A stretch of 18,656 bases of DNA. It comes from an uncultured Saprospiraceae bacterium. Its GTDB lineage: Bacteria > Bacteroidota > Bacteroidia > Chitinophagales > Saprospiraceae. The translations under genes were made by a program, and so were the position numbers. Location of the stretch: NCBI GenBank assembly GCA_937959375.1, contig CALGLS010000424.1:1-18656 (forward strand), given 5' to 3'. The notes under the pieces were generated by a model. The model was not told the DNA's origin. It searched no databases and was given only the letters and a program-made list of their open reading frames with translations. Below are positions 7,799 to 16,476 of this stretch, in pieces (position 1 is the first letter of the stretch; each line of letters starts with the position of its first letter).

Positions 7799-10700
7799 CT
7801 ACCGCTCATCCACCACAATCAACTTCACACTTCTTCGATCTTTCTTAAACTTAGCCGTCAAGATATAAACACCTCCCGCTAATTGACCCAAGTCAAAATT
7901 CTGGAAGTATACATCACTACCTTCTAGCTTATATTTGCGAATTCGTTTTCCACTAGTGTCCATGAGATATAATTTCACATCGCCTGATTGCTTCAACTTC
8001 ATATCCAACATGACCAAACCATTCGTTGGGTTAGGATACACCTTGAAGTATTCAAAGTATTTTCCATTCACAATTGTGGTATCAACTTCTGGTGCATCAT
8101 TTCTGAAATTGTGAACCGTGATTTCTTTCACAATCGTATCCGTACAAAAATCAGTTGAGGCAATCAACTCCACATCGTAATACGAAATTTCATTGTTGAG
8201 ATCTTGTGGATAAAAGAACTCAGGATTTGCTTCTGTCGCTGTTGAGTTATCTGGATCGTCAAATGACCAATTCCAGCTATTTGGTTTCGGATAAGAAACA
8301 TCTACAAACTGTATCGTGTCACCATAGTTCACAGGCGTAGCTGCTAGGTAGTAAGCTTCAAATGGTTCTGGTGATTCTTCTAATTCAAAACTACGTTCAA
8401 CCGTACAGTCGTTTTGATCCGTTACTGTTACCGCATAGTTACCACCACTCAAATTGTTGATAACTTGTGTAGAACTACCATTCGACCAAGCAAAAAGATA
8501 ATCTGGAACACCACCTGTTACATTCAAATTAATCCAGCCGTCATTTTCGGTTTTACAACCAGCTAGTTGTGTGTTTTCTAAAATTGCTATTTGATCTGGT
8601 TCATCAACTAAGGTCATTTGCTCGCCAGTACAACCGTTATTATCTGTGATCGTTAGATTGTAAAATGCAGCAGTCAAATTACTAAGATCTTCAGTGGTAG
8701 CGCCATTGTCCCAATTGAAAGTCAATGGAGCAATTCCTCCAAAAACAGTTAAGTCAATTGCACCATCATCGCCACCAAAGCAGTTGACATCAGTCGCTGA
8801 ATATTCTGCAAATATTTGGTCTGGTTCATTCAAAGTCACTACCTCCGGTTGGCTACAAGACCCTGAGGTAATCGTCACGGTATAGTCACCTCCTGCTAAA
8901 TTGCTAATCGTTGCACCGACTTGCCCCGTGCTCCAATTGTATAGATGAATCGGTTGTGGACCACCATCAGAACTAACTGTAATAGCTCCATCTGTATCAC
9001 CAAAACAATTTAGCTCAGAGAAGCTAAAACTAAAATTAATAACTGCTGGCTGCGTCAAGATAACCGAACTAATGCCTTCACAGCCCGATGCATCTGTTAC
9101 CGTAACTTCGTAGGTGCCTATTGGCAAATCACTAATCGTTTCAGTAGTACCTCCGTTGCTCCAACTGTACATAAAAGGAGGTAAGCCACCAAACGTATTT
9201 GCTGTAGCAGTACCATCATTTAACTCAAAGCAGGATAAGTCCATACCTGTTACATTCACATTTAAATCAGACGAAGATCCAATGGTGAAACTTGCAGTTT
9301 CAGTACAGTTGTTGGCATCCATGACGGTTACCATATAATCACCTGCTGACAGGTTGCTCAAGTCTTCTGTTGTTTCGCCATTGTCCCAGATAAAAGTGTA
9401 AGCGCCTGTTCCGCCACTAATCGTCAGGTCAATTGAACCATTGTCAGTTCCGCTACAACTTATATTGTTGACCATGCTTTGAATGTCAATGGCATCTGGT
9501 TCGTCAAGACTTATGTCTACTATTTCCATGCATGGACCACTAGTTACAGTTGCGATATAATTTCCAGCCGCAAGGTTATCGATCGTTTCACCAATCTGTC
9601 CCGTGTTCCAGTTAACAATGTAGCTACCTCCAGTATTTACCGTAAGGGTAATGCTACCTGTTATGGCTCCATTACAATCGATAGGAGTAGTGGTGTTGCT
9701 AACAGAAATGCCTGTTCCATTGCTGGTAATTTCTACGGTTTCGGTATTGGAGCAGTTGTTGGCATCTGTGACGGTTACGCTGTAAAATCCTTCAGTAAGA
9801 TTCGTTATGCTCATGTCGCTACTTCCAGTATTCCATTGGTAAGTATAAACGCCAGTGCCACCACTTGGATTTGCTGTCGCAGTTCCTGTAGGATTATCAC
9901 AATCAATATTTTGTACAGTTGCATTTGGACTGATTGCTTCTGCTTGTGTAATCGTAATGCTTGTATTGTCCTGACAGTTATTGACATCAGAAACAGTGAC
10001 CGTGTAATCACCTGCAATTAAATTGTTGATGCTTGCGCCAACTGCGCCAGTATTCCAAGTATAAGTTAGCGCGCCCGTTCCACCAGTTGCAGAAACGGTG
10101 ATGGCTCCGGTGTTGTCACCATTACAATTTATGTTGGTTATGATTGGATTTGCATCTAAAGCAGGACCATTACTGTTGCCAATAGAAGCGGTAGCTGTGT
10201 TGGTACAACCTGTGGCATCAGTGACCGTGACGATATAACTACCAGCAGCTAAATTAGCAATGTTTGGATTGGTACTTGCATCAGGCCAGAGATAGGAGAG
10301 TGCTCCAGTTCCACCAGAAGCAGTTGTCATAGCAGAACCATTGCTTTGTCCACATCCAGCATCCATGCTCGTGATATTGATCTCGATTGCGATAGGTTCA
10401 TCTAAAGTTATTGCTAGGTTTCCAACACAATTGTTTACATCTGTAACAGTAATGTTGTAGGCTCCTGTTGCCAATCCTGTAAACGTAGATGTGTTGACGG
10501 GACCATTTCCAATATCGTACGTATAAGGTGCAATACCTCCAGTTACATCAGCGGTGAAGGCACCATCTGAATCACCATTGCAAGAAATGTTTTGTACGTT
10601 ACTTTCGGTAACGATTAAGTTGCCCGTGTTCAATACCTCTTCACTTGCTGTGTTGGTACAACCTAAAGCATCCGTAATGGTGACGCTGTAAATACCAGCT

Positions 10701-13700
10701 ATAGTTACGGTGAGGTCTTCAGTTGTTTCATTATTATTCCAAAGGAATGTATACGGCATATTTCCACCAGAAGGACTAAAACTGATTTGTCCCGAGCTAT
10801 TGCAATCAATATTTTGTACTGTTGGATTTGCTACTATAGCAGTTGGTTCAGTGATTGTAATGGTATTTATGTCTTGACAATTATTATCATCAGAAACAGT
10901 TACAATGTAATCGCCTGCAGATATATTGTTAACAGTTGTACCGTTATCGCCAGTACTCCAGCTATAAGTCAATGTACCTGTTCCGCCCGTTGAAGTTACG
11001 GTAATGGCTCCAGTGTTGTCACCATTACAAGTTACATTTGTGATGATTGGATTGCCATCCAAAATAGGTCCGTCATTGTTGCCAATAGTAGCGGTAGCGG
11101 TGTTGGTACATCCTGTAGCATCCGTAATGGTAAGGATATAACTACCAGCAGCTAAGTTGGAAATATTAGGATTCGTATTACCATCAGGCCATTGATAAGA
11201 TAAAGCACCAGTACCGCCAGAGGCAGTAGTCGAAGCAGTTCCGTTTGTCTGTCCACAGTCTGCATTGGTGCTTGTGATGTTGATCTCAATGGCTAAAGGT
11301 TCATCTAGTGTTATTTCTAAATTTCCGATACAGCCATTTGCATCTGTGATGGTTGCGTTGTAAGTGCCAGCAGCTAAATCGGTGAAGGTAGGTGTGTTGA
11401 CTCCTCCGTTTCCAATGTCGTAGGTATAAGGAGTGACACCTCCAGTTGCATCTAGGGTGAAAGCTCCATCTAGTTCACCATTACAAGAGATGTTTTGGAT
11501 ATTACTTTCGGAAACGGCAAGATCACCATTGTTAAATATCTCTGCGCTTGCTGTACTGGTACAACCATTCGCATCAGTAATGGTGACGCTGTAAATTCCT
11601 GCCATGCTCACGTTTTGATCTTCAGTAGTGGCAGCGTTACTCCAAAGAAAAGTATAAGGTGTATTGCCTCCAGAAGGTGTAAGGTTGAGTTGTCCGGGAT
11701 TGTTGCAATCAATATCACTACTAGAAATAGTGCCAGCTAATGTGGTCGGTTCAGTAATGCTAAAGTTACCAATGGCTGTACAGTTATTATTGTCGGTAAT
11801 GGTAACATCGTAATCTCCAGCGGATAAATTATCTAAATTTTGAGAGGTGGCGCCTGTGCTCCATGCAAAAGTGAATGGTCCTGTTCCTCCTAAATTTTGA
11901 GCAGTAAGAGAACCGTTTGTTTCACCAGCACAAAGAATGTTTTGTTGTTGATAGTCCGCAACTACTTCTGCGGGGTCTTGTAAGTCGTAAGATTGTACAG
12001 AAGTACAGTTGTTATTATCGGTAACGGTTACTGCATAAAATGCCGGCCCAAGATTGGAGATCGTGTCAGTCGTTGCTGCATTATTCCAATTATAAGTAAA
12101 GGGAGGAGTACCGCTAAGAATTTCTACCACGAGTTGTCCATCTGACTGACCGAAGCAGGAAATTTCTGTCGTGTCTAATGCTGTGGTCAGTGCGCCGAAG
12201 TTATTAACGGTAGTCGTTTGCACGAAAGTGCAGCTATTAAAATCAGTAAGTGTAACGGTATAGTCGCCACCTTGTGTAAGGTTTGTTAGGTCTTCTGAGG
12301 TTTCGCCATTGTTCCAAAGGAACGTGTAAGGTTGGGTGCCACCTGCTGGCGCAAAATCAATTTGTCCTAGACTAGCACAGGCGATATCTGTAGCTGTAAG
12401 TGTACCCGATAGTGGTGCGATTGGTTCTGTTATTTCTATACTGTCGATGACTGAACAAAAATCGTCTTCAACTTCTAATACGTAGGTTCCAGGACCAAGA
12501 TTAGGGAATGTCTCGACACCGTCGGTATCAACACCATCAAAGTAAGTGATATGATCCGGATAAGATCCCGAAATGTTTGTAGTAATCAAACCATTATTTG
12601 CACCAAAGCAATCGATGTCAGTATGATTTGCATTGACCTGAATATTTGTCATAGCAACATCTTGACTCGCAAAAGCAAAACAAAAGCCATCAAAGGAAAC
12701 CGTAACAACGTAATTGTCTTCTCCTATAAATGGAGGCACTGCATAAACGGAAGAGTCTGCCCCTGCAATAGGTATGCTGGGGTCATCAGAGGTAAACCAT
12801 TCGTAAGTTGCTCCGGGCACGTAGGTTCCTGCATCTAAAATAATGGAAGTTCCATCACAGCTAAGGGCAAGCGTGTCTGGTAGTTCAACTGCTGCTGAAG
12901 GATAGATGCTAACATCAATACTATCGGTAGAAGAACAGGTGAGTTGTGATCCAATGTAAGTTGCAGTCACCCAGTAGGTGCTATCGCCTATTGGAGACAA
13001 GGGATATTGAAATGTCTGGTTAGTTGATCCGTCATGCCATTGGTAATCATAGCCGAATAGTTCGTTCATTTCAGCAGTGATAGTCTCTGTTCCATTTACG
13101 TCTTCACAGTCTGTATATTGACTTGCAAAGATTAGTTCAGTGGGCGGTGAGTGATGAATTTCAGCATTACCAAACCAGTAGGAATAACAACCTCTATCGT
13201 CCGTTATCTCTACAGCAAGATCATCAAAATAATCGATCTCAATATCAAAATTATTGGGAGGTACAAAAGGATATGGATTTTGAGTAGAACCATCATTCCA
13301 CAATACAGAAACATTAGAACCAGCATTTAACCAGACGGTATCTAAGGCACAAGTGACGATGACGGTGTCGGGTAGTGTGGCTGTAGATGGTGGGTTAGGG
13401 CAGGGGGATAAAGACCAAATTCCTTGTAATGAATCCAAGTCGTTTTTAGTAACGAATTCAAAGTCAGAGCTGTCTCTATATTGTAGATCCCAATTGATGC
13501 CATTATCTCTCGAACGATAAAGTACTAGGTTTTCTACGTTGTTGAAATTTTCAGATGTTATTTCATGATAAAGATAGTTAAAAGTCTGATTGAAAATATC
13601 AGTGTCATCAACGTTGTCAATATGGTATTGTCTTGTTATGGATTCGAAGGTGTCAATAGCATATAAGTTATGGGTTCTTTTGAGTTGAACTACATCTCCG

Positions 13701-14407
13701 TTGAGGGAGTTATTGGTGTTTTGCAACTCAATACCCATTCCACCAAAGTTGTAAGGAGTATTGTTTATTTCATTTTGAGGAACACAGATGTCTAGATTAA
13801 TACTGCCAGAAAGTGTGTCCCAGATATAGCTTTCGTAATATTCGTTTATGATATAAGGCTGTCGTTGATTCAATAAAGAAAAGTTATCTGATTCTTCAGG
13901 AATCAAAAATAATTTTTTGCCATTAAGATTGATATTTCCCAATTGCATAGTGAGGGTGTCTCGGAGAAAAATATGTTCACCTAAAATTACTTCATGGTCG
14001 TAGTCAGCTAAATCGATAGCCGCTTGATAGAAGTTGATGGAATCACCAAGGATGTAGTTTTTGTTGTTGGCTAAAGATTGAAAAATTACTTTACTACTAT
14101 CTTGACCGTCAAATGTTTTGAGAAATATGGGGTTACCAGAAGCATTGTATAAGGTATCGGTCAGTATTAGTCGACTACCTTCTTTGATAAAGTTTAGTTT
14201 TGCTTTTTTCGGATCGCTGTTGTCTACCTGACTGTGTTTCAGACCACCAAATACTTTAATGGTTTCCTTTCCGAAAACTCGGATAGGGGTATCGTCTCCT
14301 TTGGTTTCCATAATAATTTGTGCAGAAGCCATGACTGGCAACAAGCATATAACTATCAATAGAAAGCGGTAGAGTAAACCGCTAGGTATTTTGATATTTG
14401 ATTTCAT
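7799..14407 (-). CDS. Giant SprB-repeat adhesin with T9SS sorting domain
   Basis: The 2202-residue secreted protein begins with a signal peptide (about residues 1-30, ending ASAQ). Residues 31-587 are an unrecognised N-terminal part; its second half looks like Ig-like domains with Cys and W.DGSTQ motifs. About 19 SprB-type repeats follow (588-2013), each about 70-76 residues, with patterns such as C.G..DG.I, SGG..PYT, NL.AG.Y.VTVTD.N.C and EP. A PKD-like domain (about 2014-2100; SWNWSFDDPDNS) precedes a T9SS type A C-terminal domain (2117-2202; KVYPNPTNG to the end). By family knowledge such proteins cross the outer membrane by T9SS and are attached to the surface or released. SprB of Flavobacterium is a gliding adhesin; gliding here is not shown. 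The gene lies 49 bp after the S74 gene and is probably co-transcribed with it. Repeats 5-8 and 9-12 are a 301-residue tandem duplication. Confidence 0.93.
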   Translation of the reverse strand: MKSNIKIPSGLLYRFLLIVICLLPVMASAQIIMETKGDDTPIRVFGKETIKVFGGLKHSQVDNSDPKKAKLNFIKEGSRLILTDTLYNASGNPIFLKTFDGQDSSKVIFQSLANNKNYILGDSINFYQAAIDLADYDHEVILGEHIFLRDTLTMQLGNINLNGKKLFLIPEESDNFSLLNQRQPYIINEYYESYIWDTLSGSINLDICVPQNEINNTPYNFGGMGIELQNTNNSLNGDVVQLKRTHNLYAIDTFESITRQYHIDNVDDTDIFNQTFNYLYHEITSENFNNVENLVLYRSRDNGINWDLQYRDSSDFEFVTKNDLDSLQGIWSLSPCPNPPSTATLPDTVIVTCALDTVWLNAGSNVSVLWNDGSTQNPYPFVPPNNFDIEIDYFDDLAVEITDDRGCYSYWFGNAEIHHSPPTELIFASQYTDCEDVNGTETITAEMNELFGYDYQWHDGSTNQTFQYPLSPIGDSTYWVTATYIGSQLTCSSTDSIDVSIYPSAAVELPDTLALSCDGTSIILDAGTYVPGATYEWFTSDDPSIPIAGADSSVYAVPPFIGEDNYVVTVSFDGFCFAFASQDVAMTNIQVNANHTDIDCFGANNGLITTNISGSYPDHITYFDGVDTDGVETFPNLGPGTYVLEVEDDFCSVIDSIEITEPIAPLSGTLTATDIACASLGQIDFAPAGGTQPYTFLWNNGETSEDLTNLTQGGDYTVTLTDFNSCTFVQTTTVNNFGALTTALDTTEISCFGQSDGQLVVEILSGTPPFTYNWNNAATTDTISNLGPAFYAVTVTDNNNCTSVQSYDLQDPAEVVADYQQQNILCAGETNGSLTAQNLGGTGPFTFAWSTGATSQNLDNLSAGDYDVTITDNNNCTAIGNFSITEPTTLAGTISSSDIDCNNPGQLNLTPSGGNTPYTFLWSNAATTEDQNVSMAGIYSVTITDANGCTSTASAEIFNNGDLAVSESNIQNISCNGELDGAFTLDATGGVTPYTYDIGNGGVNTPTFTDLAAGTYNATITDANGCIGNLEITLDEPLAIEINITSTNADCGQTNGTASTTASGGTGALSYQWPDGNTNPNISNLAAGSYILTITDATGCTNTATATIGNNDGPILDGNPIITNVTCNGDNTGAITVTSTGGTGTLTYSWSTGDNGTTVNNISAGDYIVTVSDDNNCQDINTITITEPTAIVANPTVQNIDCNSSGQISFSPSGGNMPYTFLWNNNETTEDLTVTIAGIYSVTITDALGCTNTASEEVLNTGNLIVTESNVQNISCNGDSDGAFTADVTGGIAPYTYDIGNGPVNTSTFTGLATGAYNITVTDVNNCVGNLAITLDEPIAIEINITSMDAGCGQSNGSAMTTASGGTGALSYLWPDASTNPNIANLAAGSYIVTVTDATGCTNTATASIGNSNGPALDANPIITNINCNGDNTGAITVSATGGTGALTYTWNTGAVGASINNLIAGDYTVTVSDVNNCQDNTSITITQAEAISPNATVQNIDCDNPTGTATANPSGGTGVYTYQWNTGSSDMSITNLTEGFYSVTVTDANNCSNTETVEITSNGTGISVSNTTTPIDCNGAITGSITLTVNTGGSYIVNWNTGQIGETIDNLAAGNYIATVTSGPCMEIVDISLDEPDAIDIQSMVNNISCSGTDNGSIDLTISGGTGAYTFIWDNGETTEDLSNLSAGDYMVTVMDANNCTETASFTIGSSSDLNVNVTGMDLSCFELNDGTATANTFGGLPPFMYSWSNGGTTETISDLPIGTYEVTVTDASGCEGISSVILTQPAVINFSFSFSELNCFGDTDGAITVSSDGGPQPIHLYNWSTGQVGATISNLAGGDYTVTITSGSCSQPEVVTLNEPDQIFAEYSATDVNCFGGDDGAIDLTVFGGIAPLTFNWDNGATTEDLSNLTAAFYNLTITDNNGCTGEQMTLVDEPDQIAILENTQLAGCKTENDGWINLNVTGGVPDYLFAWSNGSSTQVINNLSGGNYAVTVTDQNDCTVERSFELEESPEPFEAYYLAATPVNYGDTIQFVDVSYPKPNSWNWSFDDPDNSTATEANPEFFYPQDLNNEISYYDVELIASTDFCTDTIVKEITVHNFRNDAPEVDTTIVNGKYFEYFKVYPNPTNGLVMLDMKLKQSGDVKLYLMDTSGKRIRKYKLEGSDVYFQNFDLGQLAGGVYILTAKFKKDRRSVKLIVVDER
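9935..10837 (-). repeat. 903-bp superrepeat copy (SprB units 9-12)
   Basis: This encodes residues 1191-1491, four successive SprB units that match units 5-8 one for one. The period is exactly 903 bp (301 codons), checked at two anchor points within the copies. Matching pairs include the segments beginning NISCNG, the GCGQ(T/S)NG units and the ITN(V/I)(T/N)CNGDNTGAI units. Confidence 0.85.
10838..11740 (-). repeat. 903-bp superrepeat copy (SprB units 5-8)
   Basis: This encodes residues 890-1190, directly upstream in the protein of the other copy. Similarity is high over most of the block but weak over its first ~10 residues. There, unit 9 instead resembles unit 13 (TVQNIDC in both), placing the recombination point close to the conserved NIDC motif. 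Confidence 0.85.
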
Positions 14408-14456
14408 GACGAATTGGTTTAAAAACGTTTATGCAAAATGAGGGATGATGGAAATT

Positions 14457-15776
14457 TTATTTCTTTTCCAATGCTTCCAGTCGTTGCAATAATTCGTCAT
14501 ATTTGTTTTGGAGTGTTTCGATTTGTTCTTGTTGTTCTTGTACGGCATTGATGAGCATGTAGGTGAATGCGTTGCCGTTAACGGCTAGATATTCAACACC
14601 ATCATCTCTATCTTTTTCTTGAGTAATGATCATGTGCGGTGCAATTTTTTGTAAATCTTGCGCAATGATTCCAACATGCTCTGAGCCGCCATTAGGGGTT
14701 TTTCCTTTACCATTGTATTTAAACCGTACCGGAGTTATTTTCTTAATCAGATCCAAACCTTCATCATATGATGTAATGTCTTTTTTTAACCGTTTATCAG
14801 AAAATGCAATCCAAGGCCCTCCACCTGGTTTTAAGGCATTATTACCATTGGCTACAACAAAGTTGTCCGTACTTGTAACCCTTAATATTTCTGTCCCATC
14901 AGGATGTTTGACATCAAGGATGTGGTTGGCGGGATTATTCAATACATTGTTAACTACAAATACTGGATTGTTACTAGTTGGACTGACGATGCGAAAGTGA
15001 GTTTCATTAGTAGTCGTCCCTTTTATATTAAGGTCTGTTCCGTTATTAATTAGGTTGATGCCAACTAAACCATCGCTGCGGATAATAAATTTATCATCTC
15101 CAGTTGAGTTTTCTACCACAAAACTTTTCCCACTTCCTGATTCAGGCCTGATATTTAATCTGGTGTCTTGAAAAGAATTTCCTATGCCAACAGCTCCATT
15201 ACTGCGGACTATAAATTTACTATCTCCATCCGAGCCATCCACCTTAAAAAGATACGTGTTGCTTGAAATGCCTCTGATGTTAAAGTCGGTGTCACCCCAA
15301 GTTTGTCTTATTCCTGTATTCCCATTACTGTTAATTCTAAATTGTTCACCTCCATTTGTATCCTTTACTAAAAAGTTTGCAACAGTTGCTTGTGTTCCTC
15401 TTATGGTAAATCGAATGTTATTCCATGACTCTCCAACGCCAACATTCGAATTGGTGAAGACGCGTTCACTGAGTGAATTTATTTTTGTCCAGTCTTGATC
15501 TAGCTCAGTCCAAGTGCCATTATAGTACTTGTTAAAGATTCCGTTGTCCTCATTGTAAATTAAAAGACCATTTGCAGGACTAGATATATTAGCATCTCGT
15601 TGTAAAGTAGTCATTCTTGGAACTAGCATTCCTTGGCTATCAGATTTCATTTCCAGAATAGCAGAAGGATCTAAGTCTGTTCCTCCAATCACAACTCCTT
15701 TTTGTGCAAAAGCAGTCATTGAAAAGATGCAAAGGATCAATAACATCGGTATGCGTTGGTAAAAAAGTGGTTTCAT
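14457..15776 (-). CDS. Exported tail-fibre-like protein with S74 chaperone domain
   Basis: This is a 439-residue protein. I chose the start at 15776 because it opens a signal peptide (MKPLFYQRIPMLLILCIF, ending TAFAQ at 25). The frame extends to an ATG at 15836, which would put 20 polar residues in front. Residues 26-100 are a conserved Bacteroidota-type entry domain. Residues 111-278 are four shaft repeats with an exact 42-residue period. Residues 326-410 form a peptidase S74/endosialidase chaperone domain beginning SDKRLKKDI, with Ser326 at the expected self-cleavage dyad and HVGIIAQDLQ following. A coiled coil closes the protein (about 408-437). In phage fibres this domain trimerises the shaft and may cut itself off. 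Here a trimeric surface fibre is likely. There is no T9SS domain, so the export route is open. The adhesin gene follows after 49 bp. Confidence 0.9.
   Translation of the reverse strand: MKPLFYQRIPMLLILCIFSMTAFAQKGVVIGGTDLDPSAILEMKSDSQGMLVPRMTTLQRDANISSPANGLLIYNEDNGIFNKYYNGTWTELDQDWTKINSLSERVFTNSNVGVGESWNNIRFTIRGTQATVANFLVKDTNGGEQFRINSNGNTGIRQTWGDTDFNIRGISSNTYLFKVDGSDGDSKFIVRSNGAVGIGNSFQDTRLNIRPESGSGKSFVVENSTGDDKFIIRSDGLVGINLINNGTDLNIKGTTTNETHFRIVSPTSNNPVFVVNNVLNNPANHILDVKHPDGTEILRVTSTDNFVVANGNNALKPGGGPWIAFSDKRLKKDITSYDEGLDLIKKITPVRFKYNGKGKTPNGGSEHVGIIAQDLQKIAPHMIITQEKDRDDGVEYLAVNGNAFTYMLINAVQEQQEQIETLQNKYDELLQRLEALEKK
14943..15446 (-). repeat. Four 42-codon shaft repeats in the S74 protein
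   Basis: Each unit contains a VGI/TGI turn followed by a T.(F/L).IRG-like strand and a FxVxxxxG stretch. The glycines at residues 113, 155, 197 and 239 are spaced exactly 42 apart, so the units span 126 bp each without insertions or deletions. The fourth unit is the least typical after residue 260. Regular spacing of this sort is expected of a trimeric beta-structured fibre shaft. Confidence 0.75.
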
Positions 15777-15909
15777 TGTAAACGTCTTTTGATGGATTAT
15801 TTTGTTGAAATTTATTAGCTGAAGTGGTTGATGCACTTCTGATTAATTATGGTATAAAATTACTTAGGAAATGTGGGGGAGAGAACCCCATAAACATGGG
15901 GGAGAGGAG

Positions 15910-15955
15910 AGGAGGGGAGGAATTGGAGTTGGAATCGAAATTAGAATTGGAATTT
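15910..15955. repeat. GGAATT-type simple repeat tract (inverted orientation)
   Basis: Irregular GGAATT/GGAGTT/GAAATT units are read on the plus strand, opposite in orientation to the tracts at 7720-7797 and 16399-16476. The tract follows a purine-rich run of GGAGAGG units (15900-15920). Confidence 0.6.
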
Positions 15956-15983
15956 CTCGGCTGATTTGGAAGAATGGGAATGG

Positions 15984-16160
15984 GGATGGAAATTTTGAAT
16001 ATTGAATCGCTGAATTTTGAATTTTGATTTTGTGTACAATCGCGGAATTTCACCTTAGAGGAAGCATTCAAAATTCCGAAATCGAAATCCTGTCTGGTGG
16101 CTCCACATGTTCAAAATTGTCTTCTAACGCAGAGCCCGCGATAGAAGGCAATTTTAATTC
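15984..16160. repeat. 177-bp direct repeat, copy 1
   Basis: The copy matches 16233-16409 with a constant offset of 249 bp and no indels, differing at only a modest number of positions. It starts GGATGGAAAT, includes TGTACAATCGCGGAATTT and TCCTGTCTGGTGGCTCCACA, and ends in the hairpin CTTCTAACGC (16121-16130) / GCGATAGAAG (16138-16147). Confidence 0.85.
16121..16147. repeat. REP-like hairpin (also at 16370-16396)
   Basis: CTTCTAACGC and GCGATAGAAG pair at 9 of 10 positions across a seven-base loop. The right arm is the core GCGATAGAAGGC seen repeatedly elsewhere in the window. No T-run follows on either strand, so this is not a typical intrinsic terminator. A REP-like palindrome acted on by a RAYT-type transposase elsewhere in the genome is one possibility; this is inference. 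Confidence 0.45.
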
Positions 16161-16232
16161 TGTTTGGCAGCATTAGAATGATACTTTAACGTGAGGCTTG
16201 TGGGTAGTTCTTAGTATTTGAATGTCAAGTAA

Positions 16233-16409
16233 GGATGGAAATATTGAATATTGAATCGCTGAATATTGAATTTTGATTTTGTGTACAATCGCGGAATTTT
16301 ACCTTAGAGGAAGCATTCAAAATTTCTAAATCGAAATCCTGTCTGGTGGCTCCACAAGTTCAAAATTATCTTCTAACGCAGAGCCCGCGATAGAAGGCAA
16401 TTCTAATTC
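16233..16409. repeat. 177-bp direct repeat, copy 2
   Basis: This is the second copy, 249 bp from the first. The terminal hairpin lies at 16370-16379 and 16387-16396 with the same seven-base loop AGAGCCC. The copy runs directly into the simple-repeat tract downstream of the fibronectin-type protein gene. Confidence 0.85.
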
Positions 16410-16476
16410 TAATTCCCATTCCTATTCCAATTCCAATTCCAATTCCAATTCCAATTCCCATTCCCATTCCTATTCC
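16399..16476. repeat. Hexamer-like simple repeat tract entering the FN3 gene
   Basis: AATTCTAATTCT units grade into AATTCCCATTCC, AATTCC and CATTCC units on the plus strand. The tract contains the TAG stop of the neighbouring gene (16470-16472, inside a CCTATTCC unit) and its last codon. The protein C-terminus is therefore set by the repeat. Confidence 0.8.

Larger units (their letters stand above)
15777..16469. other. Repeat-filled intergenic region upstream of S74 gene
   Basis: This region of almost 700 bp has no credible gene; the open frame at 15847-16071 (minus) is translated simple repeat. It contains two small hairpins close to the S74 gene: GAAGTG/CACTTC (15821-15826 and 15834-15839), and CCCCAT-AAAC-ATGGGG (15886-15901). 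It also holds two simple-repeat tracts and a 177-bp direct repeat. The S74-adhesin promoter should lie here. I found no minus-strand TAnnTTTG near the gene; the only match (16361-16368) is 585 bp away with no properly spaced partner. Confidence 0.5.

Noticed and set aside
9479..10021. Plus-strand open frame of 180 codons
   Set aside because: It lies antisense inside the SprB-repeat coding region. Its repeated stretches are the reverse reading of the adhesin repeats, and the minus strand has a clear signal peptide, domains and sorting signal.
7799..14407. Possible frameshift or gene fusion in the adhesin because of its size
   Set aside because: The frame is continuous from signal peptide to T9SS domain with regular repeat units, which is normal for SprB-type proteins.
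15777..15836. Upstream ATG of the S74 gene at 15836
   Set aside because: It would add 20 polar residues before a complete signal peptide, and the ATG lies within a small inverted repeat (15821-15839). The start at 15776 is better.
15847..16071. Minus-strand open frame of 74 codons
   Set aside because: The product is mostly NSNSNFDSNSNS and PIPIL, which is the simple repeat translated. It also overlaps the 177-bp repeat.
16361..16368. TAATTTTG (minus strand) as promoter of the S74-adhesin pair
   Set aside because: The match lies 585 bp from the start codon inside the direct repeat, lacks a correctly spaced TTG partner, and is not present in the other repeat copy.
7720..16476. Possible CRISPR array from the regular short repeats
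   Set aside because: The tracts are contiguous hexamer-like units without spacers, and no cas genes are present.
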